Source of the DNA: Planctomycetaceae bacterium
Lineage (GTDB): Bacteria > Planctomycetota > Phycisphaerae > Phycisphaerales > SM1A02
Direction: 5' to 3'
Assembly (NCBI GenBank): GCA_947492385.1
Contig: CANLMX010000018.1
Coordinates: 1-38,158 of the forward strand
Length of the DNA: 38,158 nucleotides
Shown here: positions 16,370 to 24,964 of the stretch, in pieces
How positions within the stretch are numbered: position 1 is the stretch's first letter
How the letters are laid out: each line of letters opens with the position of its first letter
Position numbers and translations under genes: made by a program
Notes under the pieces: model-generated
Seen by the model: the letters and a program-made list of their open reading frames with translations, nothing else
Databases searched by the model: none
What the model was told of the DNA's origin: nothing

Positions 16370-17995
16370 ATGGACGGCACACACACCCCCTTCGACCTGC
16401 TTTTCAACCCGCGCCTGAACAAGGGAACGGCCTTCACCGAGCCCGAGCGGGAGCGGCTGGGGCTGGTCGGGCTGCTGCCGGACAAGGTCGAGACCACCGA
16501 GGTCCAGCTCGAGCGGCAGCGGCTCCAGCTCTCGCACAAGCCGACCGATCTCGAGAAGTACATCTTCCTCTCGGAGCTGCAGGACCGCAACGAGCGCCTG
16601 TACTACCAGCTGCTGACCAGCGCACCGGCCGAGTTCATGCCGCTCGTCTACACGCCCACCGTGGGCGAGGCATGCCAGCGCTTCGGCCACATCATGCGCC
16701 GACCCAAGGGGCTCTACGTGAGTGCCCGCCGCAAGGGACGGATCCGCGAGGTGCTGCGCAACTGGCCCGAGAAGGACGTGCGCTTCATCGTCGTCACCGA
16801 CGGCGAGCGCATCCTGGGCCTCGGCGACCTCGGCGTCTGCGGCATGGGCATCCCGATCGGAAAGCTTGCGCTCTACACCGCGTGCGCGGGCGTGCCCCCG
16901 AAGCACACGCTGCCCGTGATGCTGGACGTGGGCACGAACAACGAGGCATTCCTCGAGGACCCGCTCTACCCGGGGCTCCACATGCGCCGGATCGAGGGCG
17001 AAGAGTACGACGCGTTCCTGGAGGAGTTCGTCGAGGCGGTGCAGGAGGTGTTCCCTCGCTGCTGCATCCAGTTCGAGGACTTCACCAACCGGACGGCGAT
17101 GCCGCTCCTCGCGCGGTACCGCGACCGCGTGTGCTGCTTCAATGACGACATCCAGGGAACGGCCTCGGTGGCGGTGGCGGGCCTGTTCGGCGCGAACCGC
17201 ATCCTCGGCAAGCGCCTGCGCGACCACACGTACCTCTTCTTCGGTGCGGGCAGCGCCGCCGTGGGCATCGCGGACCTCGTCTGCCAGCAGATGGTGCGCG
17301 AGGGGATGCCCGACGCCGACGCGCACGCGCGATGCTGGCTGGTCAACAGCCGCGGCCTGGTGACCGCCGAGACCACCGGGCTCAGCGAGTTCCAGCGACC
17401 GTTCGCGCACGCGCATGCGCCCGTGAAGGACCTTGCGGCGATCGTCGAGGCGATCCGCCCCAGCGTGCTGGTGGGCGTCAGCACGATCCCGCACAGCTTC
17501 AACCGGCAGGTGATCGAGGCCATGGCGCGCATCAACGAGCGCCCCGTGATCTTCCCGTACTCGAACCCAACGTCCAAGAGCGAATGCACGGCTCAGGAGG
17601 CGATCGAGTGGTCCGGCGGGCGCGCCATCTTCGCGTCGGGCAGCCCGTTCCCCCCGCTCCACCACCGCGGAAGGCTGTTCGTCCCCGGCCAGGGCAACAA
17701 CGTCTACATCTATCCCGCGGTGGGCATGGCGGTCTTCGCCACGGAGGCGATCCGCGTCACCGACGAGATGTTCCTGAAGGCGGCGGAGAGCCTGGCGGCG
17801 CAGGTGACGCAGCAGGACCTGGACGTGAACCTCATCTACCCGCCCATGGCGAACATCCGCGAGGCCAGCGTCGAGGTGGCGATCCGGGTCGCGGAACTGA
17901 TCTTCGACCGCGGGCTGGCACGCGTGCCGAGGCCCGCGGACGTCGCGGCCTTCGTGCGGGGCAAGGTGTACGACCCGGCCTACGGGGAGGCCTGA
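16370..17995 (+). CDS. Malic enzyme, NAD-dependent type
   Basis: 541 aa, the long form of malic enzyme (MaeA/SfcA-like). It oxidatively decarboxylates malate to pyruvate. Motifs are VYTPTVGEACQ with the active-site Tyr, GLGDLGVCGMGIPIGKL, FEDFTNRTA for metal binding, CFNDDIQGTASVAVAG, the dinucleotide fold FFGAGSAAVGIADL, PYSNPTSKSECTAQ and GQGNNVYIYPAVGM. NAD versus NADP preference is not certain from sequence alone; the long-form family is mostly NAD-linked. The 3' end overlaps the tail of the convergent sialidase-like gene by 16 bp. A start at 16355 is possible but less likely. Confidence 0.93.
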   Translation: MDGTHTPFDLLFNPRLNKGTAFTEPERERLGLVGLLPDKVETTEVQLERQRLQLSHKPTDLEKYIFLSELQDRNERLYYQLLTSAPAEFMPLVYTPTVGEACQRFGHIMRRPKGLYVSARRKGRIREVLRNWPEKDVRFIVVTDGERILGLGDLGVCGMGIPIGKLALYTACAGVPPKHTLPVMLDVGTNNEAFLEDPLYPGLHMRRIEGEEYDAFLEEFVEAVQEVFPRCCIQFEDFTNRTAMPLLARYRDRVCCFNDDIQGTASVAVAGLFGANRILGKRLRDHTYLFFGAGSAAVGIADLVCQQMVREGMPDADAHARCWLVNSRGLVTAETTGLSEFQRPFAHAHAPVKDLAAIVEAIRPSVLVGVSTIPHSFNRQVIEAMARINERPVIFPYSNPTSKSECTAQEAIEWSGGRAIFASGSPFPPLHHRGRLFVPGQGNNVYIYPAVGMAVFATEAIRVTDEMFLKAAESLAAQVTQQDLDVNLIYPPMANIREASVEVAIRVAELIFDRGLARVPRPADVAAFVRGKVYDPAYGEA

Positions 17996-18699
17996 GGACG
18001 CGGCGCGGTCACGGGAACGGGCGGGGTCGGAACCTCGACCACCCGGAACACGATGCGTTCGTAGCCGGCCGTCTCGTGGAGCACGCCGACCTTTCCCCCG
18101 CCGAGCGCGACGGGAACGCTGTACGCGAATCCCCCCGGCTCGACCAGCATCTTGGCAGGCCACGTGCGGCCGTCGTCCCTCGAGATCCACAGCGTGCCGA
18201 GCGCGCGCCGGGACTCGCTGTCGCACCCGGAGAAGGCGACGACCCCGCCGCCGAGCGACACCACCCCCGCCATGCACTGCGGATCGGGAAGCTCGGGCAC
18301 GTCCGCGATGGCGCTCCACGTCATGCCGCCATCGCGTGACTCCGCCGTCGCGCGACGGCGCGCACCGTGGTGCTGCCGCGCGTTCAGCACCACGGTGCCG
18401 TCACGACGCTCGAAGAACTGCACCTCGTTCGCGCGCCCCGGACCCGGGGTGGGCGCAACGTCGCCCATGCGCCACGTGTCGCCGCCGTCGTCGCTCGTGC
18501 GCATGACGAGGTCGTTCGAGCCGACGTCGGCCATGCTGCCGCGCGCCTCTGCCATCGCCACGATGCGGCCGGGCGACGGCGCCCCCTCGAGGCGCAAGGC
18601 AGAGGGGATGCGGTAGACGGGGTGACCGCCCTGTCCCCCGACGAAGACGTCGGTCGGAGGTGTCAGGACCATCATGATCGCGAGGGCCGGGACGAACAT
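17980..18699 (-). CDS. Compact sialidase-like (BNR/Asp-box) protein
   Basis: 239 aa from the ATG at 18699, which is preceded at exactly 6 nt by GATACT. The N-terminus (MFVPALAIMMVL) is a short hydrophobic segment, possibly a signal peptide lacking a charged n-region. Exo-sialidase hallmarks are YRIP with Arg30, Asp58 in the ADVGSNDLVMR segment, three Asp boxes (SDDGGDTW, SRDGGMTW, SRDDGRTW) and a late AYS...GVLHE segment. Compared with usual sialidases of 350 aa or more, the GNPxPVVD-type segment expected after the first Asp box is missing. It may be a reduced propeller or a non-sialidase relative. It could share an upstream minus-strand unit with the FkbM gene, but it has its own promoter candidate. 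Confidence 0.7.
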   Translation of the reverse strand: MFVPALAIMMVLTPPTDVFVGGQGGHPVYRIPSALRLEGAPSPGRIVAMAEARGSMADVGSNDLVMRTSDDGGDTWRMGDVAPTPGPGRANEVQFFERRDGTVVLNARQHHGARRRATAESRDGGMTWSAIADVPELPDPQCMAGVVSLGGGVVAFSGCDSESRRALGTLWISRDDGRTWPAKMLVEPGGFAYSVPVALGGGKVGVLHETAGYERIVFRVVEVPTPPVPVTAPRPQASP

Positions 18700-18705
18700 C
18701 GTGGC

Positions 18706-18711
18706 AGTATC
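18706..18711 (-). promoter_or_regulatory. Candidate -10 box for the sialidase-like gene
   Basis: On the minus strand GATACT is followed by exactly 6 nt (GCCACG) and the ATG at 18699. It matches 4 of 6 bases of TATAAT, with the first T replaced by G. No Shine-Dalgarno is visible. Confidence 0.35.
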
Positions 18712-18759
18712 CCATGGGTGGCCACCGCGCCCACATCGACGCCGTGGCACGCGCCAGCG

Positions 18760-19458
18760 TCAAGCGCCCGTGCCCGACAGCGCCACGTTCCTCAGCAGCA
18801 CGTCGTCGGGGAACCGTCGCATGACCTCGAACCCGGGCAGCATGTCAAGCAGCGCGGAGAGGTTCGGCTGGCCCTCGTAGAGCTCGGTGTCGCTGTACTC
18901 GCAGTAGAGGTACCGGGTGCGTGCGAGGGTCTCGGCGCCGCCGCGGACCATGTCGCCCTCGGCGCCTTGCACGTCGGCCCACACGAAATCGACGTCGGTC
19001 ACCCCGTGCTTGCGCGCCCATGTGTCCATCGTGCGCACCTCGACCTTGACGGTGCGGACGAACTTGCACCACGGATGGGCCTGCAGGTGCGACTTCGGGG
19101 CCTTCAGCGAGCCGGACTGGTCCCAGCCCTTCGGATACAGCGCCTGCTCCTGCGGCGTGGCGCCCGGGCGCATGCCCCCGCTCGCGTGGAATTCCGCGCG
19201 GCCATTGGTCGCGCCGAGCGCGATCTCATGGAGCTCCACGCGCCGGTCCGAGACGGCCCGCCGGAACTGCTCGAGGGCGCGCGCATCGGGCTCGAATGCG
19301 TGGATGGTGGCCTTCGGGAACATGGCCAGCAGCAGTTGCGTGTGCTGCCCGTGGTTTGCTCCGACCTCGAGCACCGTGCGGGCGTCCGGGCCGACGACGT
19401 GCCGCAGCCAGGTGAGGTCGATCGAGCCCGTGGTGACCGGAGGAATCTCGTGAGCCAT
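18760..19458 (-). CDS. FkbM-family SAM-dependent methyltransferase
   Basis: 232 aa. The ATG at 19458 is preceded by GAGGAG (plus-strand 19469-19474) at a 10-nt spacing, so this start is well supported over upstream codons. The SAM-binding motif VLEVGANHGQHT is near residue 30, followed by IHAFEPDA (acidic loop), and VDFVWADVQGAEGDMVRGG is the typical FkbM post-motif. FkbM proteins methylate small-molecule or polysaccharide hydroxyl groups; the substrate here is unknown. The gene starts 22 nt after the end of the large Gly/Tyr-rich gene on the same strand and is probably co-transcribed with it. Confidence 0.88.
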   Translation of the reverse strand: MAHEIPPVTTGSIDLTWLRHVVGPDARTVLEVGANHGQHTQLLLAMFPKATIHAFEPDARALEQFRRAVSDRRVELHEIALGATNGRAEFHASGGMRPGATPQEQALYPKGWDQSGSLKAPKSHLQAHPWCKFVRTVKVEVRTMDTWARKHGVTDVDFVWADVQGAEGDMVRGGAETLARTRYLYCEYSDTELYEGQPNLSALLDMLPGFEVMRRFPDDVLLRNVALSGTGA

Positions 19459-19480
19459 GGCGTGGTGTCTCCTCGCGCGA

Positions 19481-22267
19481 TCAGCGCATGATGCCCATGG
19501 GCATGCCACCCGCGAAGTTTCCGTAGCGGTAGTTGCCGCCGTACATGCCGCCTCCCCAGCCCCACGGCCAGCCGAACATCGAGCTGTTCACGCCCAGGCC
19601 GCCGCCCGTGTAGCCGCTGCGGAGGGGGCCGCTGCTGTTGTAGTAGATGCCGCCGGTGTAGCCGCTCTGCGCGCCCTGGCCCTGGAAGCGCCAGTACTGG
19701 TCGCTGGACCCGCCGAAGCGCGACCATCCATGGTTCCAGCTGTCCGTGACGCCGCGCGCACCCGTGTAGCCGCTGGTGCGCCCGTAGCCGCGCTCGCCGC
19801 TCGACCAGCCGGGATAGCCGTTGCGCTGGCGGTCGTCGCCCTGGGCTCGCTGCGGCGGCTGCCAATCGCCGCGGGGCTGGTCGCGCCGGTCGTAGCCGCC
19901 GCCGTTCCAGCTCCCGCCGCGACGGTAGTCGTCCGGTTGGCTGCCGCCCTGGGCGGGGGGCTCGAGTGCCTCGCGCCGGTCGGCGTAGTTGGTCTCGCCG
20001 CGGGCGAATGCCCCGCGCGGGCTGCCGTCGAAGTCGTGGTTGGGATCGGGACGGAAATCGTCCATGGTGGTTGCGCGCGCAGCGGCGGTTGCCTGGGCCG
20101 AACCGTCGCGCTCGTAGAACCCGCTCGGCTGGCCGCCTGCGCCCGGCAGCGTGGCGCCCGGGGCGTTCGCCGGTGCCGCCTGCCAGCCTCCCGAACCACG
20201 CGCGTACGTGCGCGTGCCGCGCTGCTGCATGACGCGTCCGTCCGGCGTCGCCGACACGTCATCATCGGCTCCGGCGGCGTGCGACCATCTCGACGTCGGC
20301 GCCTTCGCGGGCACCCCGGCGTTCGCAGCACGGTTTCCCGACTGCATCGCGGCCGACCAGCCGCGCCGGTACGCACCGCTCCAGTGGTGCGTCCACCACC
20401 CATCCGCATCGGCGGCGCCCCATGGGTGGTAGCCCCACTCCCACGCGCCCGCGAAGCCCATCCCAAGCGCAAATCCGGTGTCGAACGACTGTCCTGGCCC
20501 CCACCATCCGCCCGCGGCCCATGGCGGCGCGCACTGCAGCGCGAAGTCGGTCCAGCCAGGAAGGCCCTGGCACGTCCAACCAGTGACTCCGAACGCCATG
20601 GGGCATGCGTACGTCGCGGGCCAACCTGCGTAGTTTCCCCACACGGCGCCGTCGCCCGGATCGACGGAGGTGCCGTCACCGGCCGCACCCTGCACGTCCG
20701 GCACGGACACGCCGGGCATCGCGAACCCGGTGCCGTAGCTGACCACGCCGCCGTTCACGAAGCTGTTCGCATACCCGGCCGTGAACGCGAAGGTCACGGA
20801 CTGCGGCGTCGCGTTCACCACGCGGACGAAGGTCGTCGAGTACGCGGGCGAAGACGGCGGAAGCGCATAGATCGGCTCGGGCACCGCGTCGCACAGGTCC
20901 CACGGACCGGTCGGTGCCGACGCGACGCACCACGCACCGTCCGTGCAGAGGTAGTACGCGCCGTTGCACTGGATGACCGGCGCGGTCGCGTTCGCGGAGA
21001 GCGCAAGGGACGTTTCCGGGACCGGGACGAAACGGGGCGTCCCACCGACCCACGCAACCCGTGCCGCCGCGCGCGCCTTCGCGCGGTCGAGCGTCGCCAC
21101 ATGGGGGATGGACTGCTGGTACATCGCATCCTTCGCCGCAAGCGTGCCGGGCACGCTCGCGAGCACGTTGCCCCATGAGCCCTTCGGGTCAAGCTGGACG
21201 AATGCCCTCGGAAGCGAGGCAGGATCGAGGTAATTCCACGGGCCGGACATCAGGCTGCCCGTCGAGAACCACCGGCCGGAAGCGAGCAACCACCACGTGT
21301 TGCCGTCGGCCGAGGTGAACAGGTCGCACCCGGCGTTGCGCACCCCGTAGATGCCATCGGCCACCTGCACCAGGTCGGGGCCGCCGTCGATCGAGACGAG
21401 CACCGTCGGCTGCGTCAGCACCACGACCTCGGGAACCTGCCCGGGCGCAGGAGCCGGCGGAGGCACGACGCCCGCGGCCCGCGCCGGAAGTGCCGACTCG
21501 ATCGCGCGCGCCGAGGCGTCGGAGGGACCCGTGCCCGCCACGAACGGCCCCTTCCACGACGACGAGCGGAGCCACGTGGACGTGCCGATGCGCGTGAACC
21601 ACGACTGGGACGCGGACTCGAACGCAAGCAGCGAAGGCGTGTTCATCGCGATGCCGACGCCCGGAGCGACGGCGCGCAGCACCGGCGCACCGTCGAGCAC
21701 GAGCGCGACGGCCGAGTGGTCCACCACGCGGATGGCGGGCGGCGCGTTCGAGACCGCCGATCCCGTGCCGATCCCGCCCGCGAGATCCATGTTCTCGAGC
21801 ACCGCCGAGCGCTGCACCGAGAAGTTCGCGCCCATCAGCATCCGCTGGAGCACCGCCACGGTGGACGACGGATCCTTCCCGTCGGCACGGACCGCGCCCT
21901 GCACGAGCATGTCGGAGACGTGGATCAGGCCGGAGGACAGATCGTGGTCGAGCGAGGCCGTGAACGTGACCGAACCGTACGTCGGGGCCTCGCCCTCGCG
22001 AGCGGCGCTGAAGGCCGCGCGCGCGGATCCCTGCGTCCCGACGATCGAGGCGAACTGCGGCGAATAGAGGACGAATGTCGTGCCGTCCGCCGAGGAGACC
22101 TGCGGCCACAGCGTCTCGCCGTCGTCGAGGGCGGGCGCCGGCGGCAAGTTGTCCACCTGCGAAGGGTGGGAAACGAACTGCGCGCAGGTCGGCCGCACGA
22201 GGATCGCGCACGCCGCGAGCACGAACGGAGCGACGAACGGGCGCGACCGAACGCTTCGACTGGGCAT
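19481..22267 (-). CDS. Large secreted protein of the 'carbohydrate-binding family V/XII'-like type with Gly/Tyr-rich C-terminus
   Basis: 928 aa. The signal peptide is an Arg-rich n-region, a hydrophobic core and TCAQ (about 1-30). The N-terminal half has the pattern I associate with proteins annotated as carbohydrate-binding family V/XII: WPQVSSADGTTFVLYSPQ, a GSVTFTA strand, then repeated P-V-F/W strands, GAYYLCTDGAWCVA, GPWDLCDAVPEPIYALPP and SSPAYSTTFVRV. From about residue 600 it becomes Gly, Trp, Tyr and Arg-rich and probably disordered. Near the end SGYTG occurs three times (SGYTGARG, SGYTGGIYYN, SGYTGGGLG). Function is unknown; it is likely a cell-surface or extracellular matrix protein. 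The ATG is preceded by TACCAT at 6 nt on the minus strand. Confidence 0.72.
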   Translation of the reverse strand: MPSRSVRSRPFVAPFVLAACAILVRPTCAQFVSHPSQVDNLPPAPALDDGETLWPQVSSADGTTFVLYSPQFASIVGTQGSARAAFSAAREGEAPTYGSVTFTASLDHDLSSGLIHVSDMLVQGAVRADGKDPSSTVAVLQRMLMGANFSVQRSAVLENMDLAGGIGTGSAVSNAPPAIRVVDHSAVALVLDGAPVLRAVAPGVGIAMNTPSLLAFESASQSWFTRIGTSTWLRSSSWKGPFVAGTGPSDASARAIESALPARAAGVVPPPAPAPGQVPEVVVLTQPTVLVSIDGGPDLVQVADGIYGVRNAGCDLFTSADGNTWWLLASGRWFSTGSLMSGPWNYLDPASLPRAFVQLDPKGSWGNVLASVPGTLAAKDAMYQQSIPHVATLDRAKARAAARVAWVGGTPRFVPVPETSLALSANATAPVIQCNGAYYLCTDGAWCVASAPTGPWDLCDAVPEPIYALPPSSPAYSTTFVRVVNATPQSVTFAFTAGYANSFVNGGVVSYGTGFAMPGVSVPDVQGAAGDGTSVDPGDGAVWGNYAGWPATYACPMAFGVTGWTCQGLPGWTDFALQCAPPWAAGGWWGPGQSFDTGFALGMGFAGAWEWGYHPWGAADADGWWTHHWSGAYRRGWSAAMQSGNRAANAGVPAKAPTSRWSHAAGADDDVSATPDGRVMQQRGTRTYARGSGGWQAAPANAPGATLPGAGGQPSGFYERDGSAQATAAARATTMDDFRPDPNHDFDGSPRGAFARGETNYADRREALEPPAQGGSQPDDYRRGGSWNGGGYDRRDQPRGDWQPPQRAQGDDRQRNGYPGWSSGERGYGRTSGYTGARGVTDSWNHGWSRFGGSSDQYWRFQGQGAQSGYTGGIYYNSSGPLRSGYTGGGLGVNSSMFGWPWGWGGGMYGGNYRYGNFAGGMPMGIMR

Positions 22268-22273
22268 TCCCAG

Positions 22274-22279
22274 ATGGTA
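22274..22279 (-). promoter_or_regulatory. Candidate -10 box for the 19481-22267 gene (leaderless)
   Basis: On the minus strand TACCAT is followed by exactly 6 nt (CTGGGA) and the ATG at 22267. It lies within a 32-bp divergent gap shared with the transporter gene. Confidence 0.5.
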
Positions 22280-22287
22280 CGCCCCGC

Positions 22288-22293
22288 TACCCT
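22288..22293 (+). promoter_or_regulatory. Candidate -10 box for the MFS transporter gene (leaderless)
   Basis: TACCCT is followed by exactly 6 nt (GCGCGC) and the ATG at 22300. It is 8 bp from the divergent -10 at 22274-22279, so any -35 contacts for either promoter would fall near or within the other gene. Confidence 0.5.
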
Positions 22294-22299
22294 GCGCGC

Positions 22300-23868
22300 A
22301 TGGTCGGACTTCTCGTCGCGGGCGCCTTCGCCTACATCATCACGGTCTACTTCCTGACCAACCCGCTGGGGCACACCGGGAAGTTCATGTGGCGACGCTT
22401 CGTGAACTGGTTCCCGCTCGGGATGACGTACTCGTTCCTCTACATGGGCCGGTACAACATGTCAGTGGCCGCGGTCGCGCTCGGCACGCTGATGGACAAG
22501 AAGACCTTCGGGATGGTGACGGGTTCGGGCCTCACCACCTACGCGATCGGGCTGCTCTTCGTGGGCCCGCTGGTGGACCGGCTCGGCGGCAAGCGCGGCA
22601 TGCTCGTAGGCGCGATCGGCTCGTCAATCTTCAACTTCGCGATGGCGATCGTCGTATCGATGAAGCTGAACGGGACGTTGGACGTCAGCATGGGTGCGGC
22701 GCTCGCCGTGCTCTACAGCCTGAACATGCTGTGCCAGAGCTTCGGCGCCGTCAGCACCATCAAGGTGAAGAGCTACTGGTTCCACGTCCGGGAGCGCGGC
22801 ACGTTCGGCGCGATCTTCGGGACGCTCATCTCGATGGGCGTGTACTTCGCCTTCGACTGGGGGCGCGCGATCGCGAACGCCGTGCAGCTCGACCAGCCGA
22901 AGGACCCGACCTTCGCGCGCGTGGTGCTCAACAACCTCTTCTCGCTCGAGGGGCGCACCGTGCCGGCGCTGTGGCTGATCTTCGCCATCCCGGCCGCCAT
23001 CATGCTGGTCTGGGCGCTCATCGACGTCATCCTCCTGAAGGACACGCCCGACCAAGCGGGGTTCGACCCGCTCGACACGCACGACGCGTCGAGCGACGAG
23101 ATGGCTGGGGACCCCACGCGCAAGGACACGTACTTCGGCCTCATCTGGCGCGTCCTCTCGAACCCGGTCATCCTGATGATCGGGGTGGTGGAGCTCACTT
23201 CGGGCGTGCTGCGCGACGGCATCCTGAGTTGGTACCTGCTCTTCTCGAAGGAGACGGGCATGGGTGTCGAGTCCGTGACGGTGAACTGGGGCATCTGGGG
23301 CGCGGTCACCGGCATCGCGGGAGGATTCGCGGCGGGTTGGATCAGCGACCGCTTCTTCAACTCGCGCCGCGCCCCCAGCGCCGCCCTCATGCAGGCGATC
23401 ATGTTCGCGACCACCGGACTGATGCTGCTTTGCCTGACGGTGGTGCCCGTCAAGGGCACGCTCGAGTCGACGGGTGCCGCGCCCGGGTCGTTCACCGCGT
23501 GGCTGATCGGCGCCCGGCCCATGATCATCGCCGCCTGCGCCGTCACCACCATGATGGCGGTCATCGGCGTGCACAGCATCATGTCGGGCACCGCGACCGC
23601 CGACTTCGGCGGCAAGCGCGCCGCCGGCACCGCGACCGGCATCGCCGACGCATTCAGCAAGCTCGGCGCGGCGATCCAGTCCTTCGTCATCGGCTACCTG
23701 GCCACGAACGACTGGTCCTACTGGCCGATGGTGCTCTTCCCCTTCTCCATCGTCGGGCTCGTCTTCTCGATCAGGATGTGGACGCTGCTCCCGAACGCGA
23801 CCCGCAAGTACCTGGCCGAGGTCGAGAGCAAGAAGCTGGCGGAGCGACAGGCGAAGCGAGGACTCTGA
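22300..23868 (+). CDS. MFS transporter of the organophosphate:phosphate antiporter (GlpT/UhpT-like) type
   Basis: 522 aa integral membrane protein with about 12 hydrophobic helices. The first helix starts at the ATG (MVGLLVAGAFAYIITVYFL), then MGRYNMSVAAVALG, close to the YxxRYNxxxA signature of the GlpT/UhpT/PgtP group, and LVDRLGGKRGM, the MFS loop motif between helices 2 and 3. Relatives exchange phosphorylated organic solutes for inorganic phosphate; the substrate here is not determined. The frame is open further upstream, but that region overlaps the divergent gene. The alcohol dehydrogenase gene begins 7 nt after the stop, so the two form an operon. Confidence 0.87.
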   Translation: MVGLLVAGAFAYIITVYFLTNPLGHTGKFMWRRFVNWFPLGMTYSFLYMGRYNMSVAAVALGTLMDKKTFGMVTGSGLTTYAIGLLFVGPLVDRLGGKRGMLVGAIGSSIFNFAMAIVVSMKLNGTLDVSMGAALAVLYSLNMLCQSFGAVSTIKVKSYWFHVRERGTFGAIFGTLISMGVYFAFDWGRAIANAVQLDQPKDPTFARVVLNNLFSLEGRTVPALWLIFAIPAAIMLVWALIDVILLKDTPDQAGFDPLDTHDASSDEMAGDPTRKDTYFGLIWRVLSNPVILMIGVVELTSGVLRDGILSWYLLFSKETGMGVESVTVNWGIWGAVTGIAGGFAAGWISDRFFNSRRAPSAALMQAIMFATTGLMLLCLTVVPVKGTLESTGAAPGSFTAWLIGARPMIIAACAVTTMMAVIGVHSIMSGTATADFGGKRAAGTATGIADAFSKLGAAIQSFVIGYLATNDWSYWPMVLFPFSIVGLVFSIRMWTLLPNATRKYLAEVESKKLAERQAKRGL

Positions 23869-23871
23869 GGA
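23867..23871 (+). promoter_or_regulatory. Shine-Dalgarno overlapping the transporter stop codon
   Basis: GAGGA at 23867-23871 overlaps the TGA stop (23866-23868) and lies 4 nt before the ATG at 23876. This suggests reinitiation and translational coupling of the dehydrogenase to the transporter. Confidence 0.5.
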
Positions 23872-23875
23872 ACCC

Positions 23876-24928
23876 ATGACCACCCCCACCAAGGCATACG
23901 CCGCCACGACCCCGACCGCACCGCTCGGCCCCCTGGGCATCGAACGGCGGGACCCCCTGCCAACCGACGTCGAGATCGACATCATGTACTGCGGGGTCTG
24001 CCACAGCGACATCCACACCGCGCGCGACGAGTGGGGCGGCGCCGCTTACCCGGTGGTGCCCGGGCACGAGATCGTCGGCCGCGTCACGCGGGTGGGCGCG
24101 AAGGTGACGCGTTTCCGCGTGGGCGACCTGGCCGCGGTCGGATGCATGGTGGACTCGTGCCATGCGTGCGACCAGTGCGGGAAGGGCCTTGAGCAGTTCT
24201 GCGCCAAGGGCGCCACGTTCACCTACAACTCGCCGGATCCCCACACAGGCCGCATGACCTACGGCGGCTACTCCGAGCGCATCGTGTGCGACGAGTCGTT
24301 CACGCTCCGCGTTCCCGCCACGCTCGACCCGGCGCGCGCGGCGCCGCTCCTCTGCGCGGGCATCACCACGTGGTCGCCGCTTCGCAAGTGGGGTGCGGGC
24401 CCCGGCCGGAAGGTGGGCATCGTGGGCCTCGGCGGCCTCGGGCACATGGGCGTGAAGTTCGCGCGCGCGATGGGCGCGCACGTCGTGCTCTTCACCACCA
24501 GCCCCGGCAAGGTCGCCGACGGGAAGCGGCTGGGCGCGCACGAAGTGGTCGTCTCGCACGACGCCGACGCGATGGCGAAGCAGGCCGGCAGCTTCGACAT
24601 GATCCTGGACACGGTCAGCGCCGACCACTCGCTGGACGCGTACATGCAGCTGCTGAAGGTCGACGGCTCGCTGGTGCTCGTGGGCGTGCCTCCCAAGCCC
24701 CAGCAAATCAGCGCATTCAGCCTGATCATGCCGCGACGCAACCTGTCGGGATCACTCATCGGCGGCGTGGCAGAGACGCAGGAGATGCTCGACTGGTGCG
24801 GAGCGCACGGCGTCGAGTGCGACATCGAGCTCATCCGCATGGACGAGATCAACGCCGCCTGGGACCGGGTGCTGAAGGCGGACGTGAAGTACCGCTTCGT
24901 GATCGACATGGCGTCGCTGCGTTCATGA
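23876..24928 (+). CDS. Zinc-dependent, probably NADP-linked, alcohol dehydrogenase (YahK/CAD type)
   Basis: 350 aa, standard length. It should interconvert aldehydes and primary alcohols. Catalytic zinc ligands are Cys39 (CGVCHSD), the GHE motif at 63-65 and a later Cys in LLCAGITTW. The structural zinc lobe is CHACDQCGKGLEQFC. The nucleotide fold is GLGGLGHMGVKFARAMG followed by FTTSPGK, the hydroxyl-rich strand end typical of NADP-using YahK and cinnamyl-alcohol-type enzymes. It is encoded directly behind the MFS transporter. The physiological substrate is unknown; a link to the transported solute is only a possibility. Confidence 0.93.
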   Translation: MTTPTKAYAATTPTAPLGPLGIERRDPLPTDVEIDIMYCGVCHSDIHTARDEWGGAAYPVVPGHEIVGRVTRVGAKVTRFRVGDLAAVGCMVDSCHACDQCGKGLEQFCAKGATFTYNSPDPHTGRMTYGGYSERIVCDESFTLRVPATLDPARAAPLLCAGITTWSPLRKWGAGPGRKVGIVGLGGLGHMGVKFARAMGAHVVLFTTSPGKVADGKRLGAHEVVVSHDADAMAKQAGSFDMILDTVSADHSLDAYMQLLKVDGSLVLVGVPPKPQQISAFSLIMPRRNLSGSLIGGVAETQEMLDWCGAHGVECDIELIRMDEINAAWDRVLKADVKYRFVIDMASLRS

Positions 24929-24964
24929 CTGGCCGTCCGTCCGCACGGCGCGACCTGCGGCCCG

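Noticed and set aside
14002..16590. 862-aa minus-strand frame opposite the metalloprotease
   Set aside because: Arg/Val/His-rich shadow caused by the DxDxDG repeats on the plus strand; no domains.
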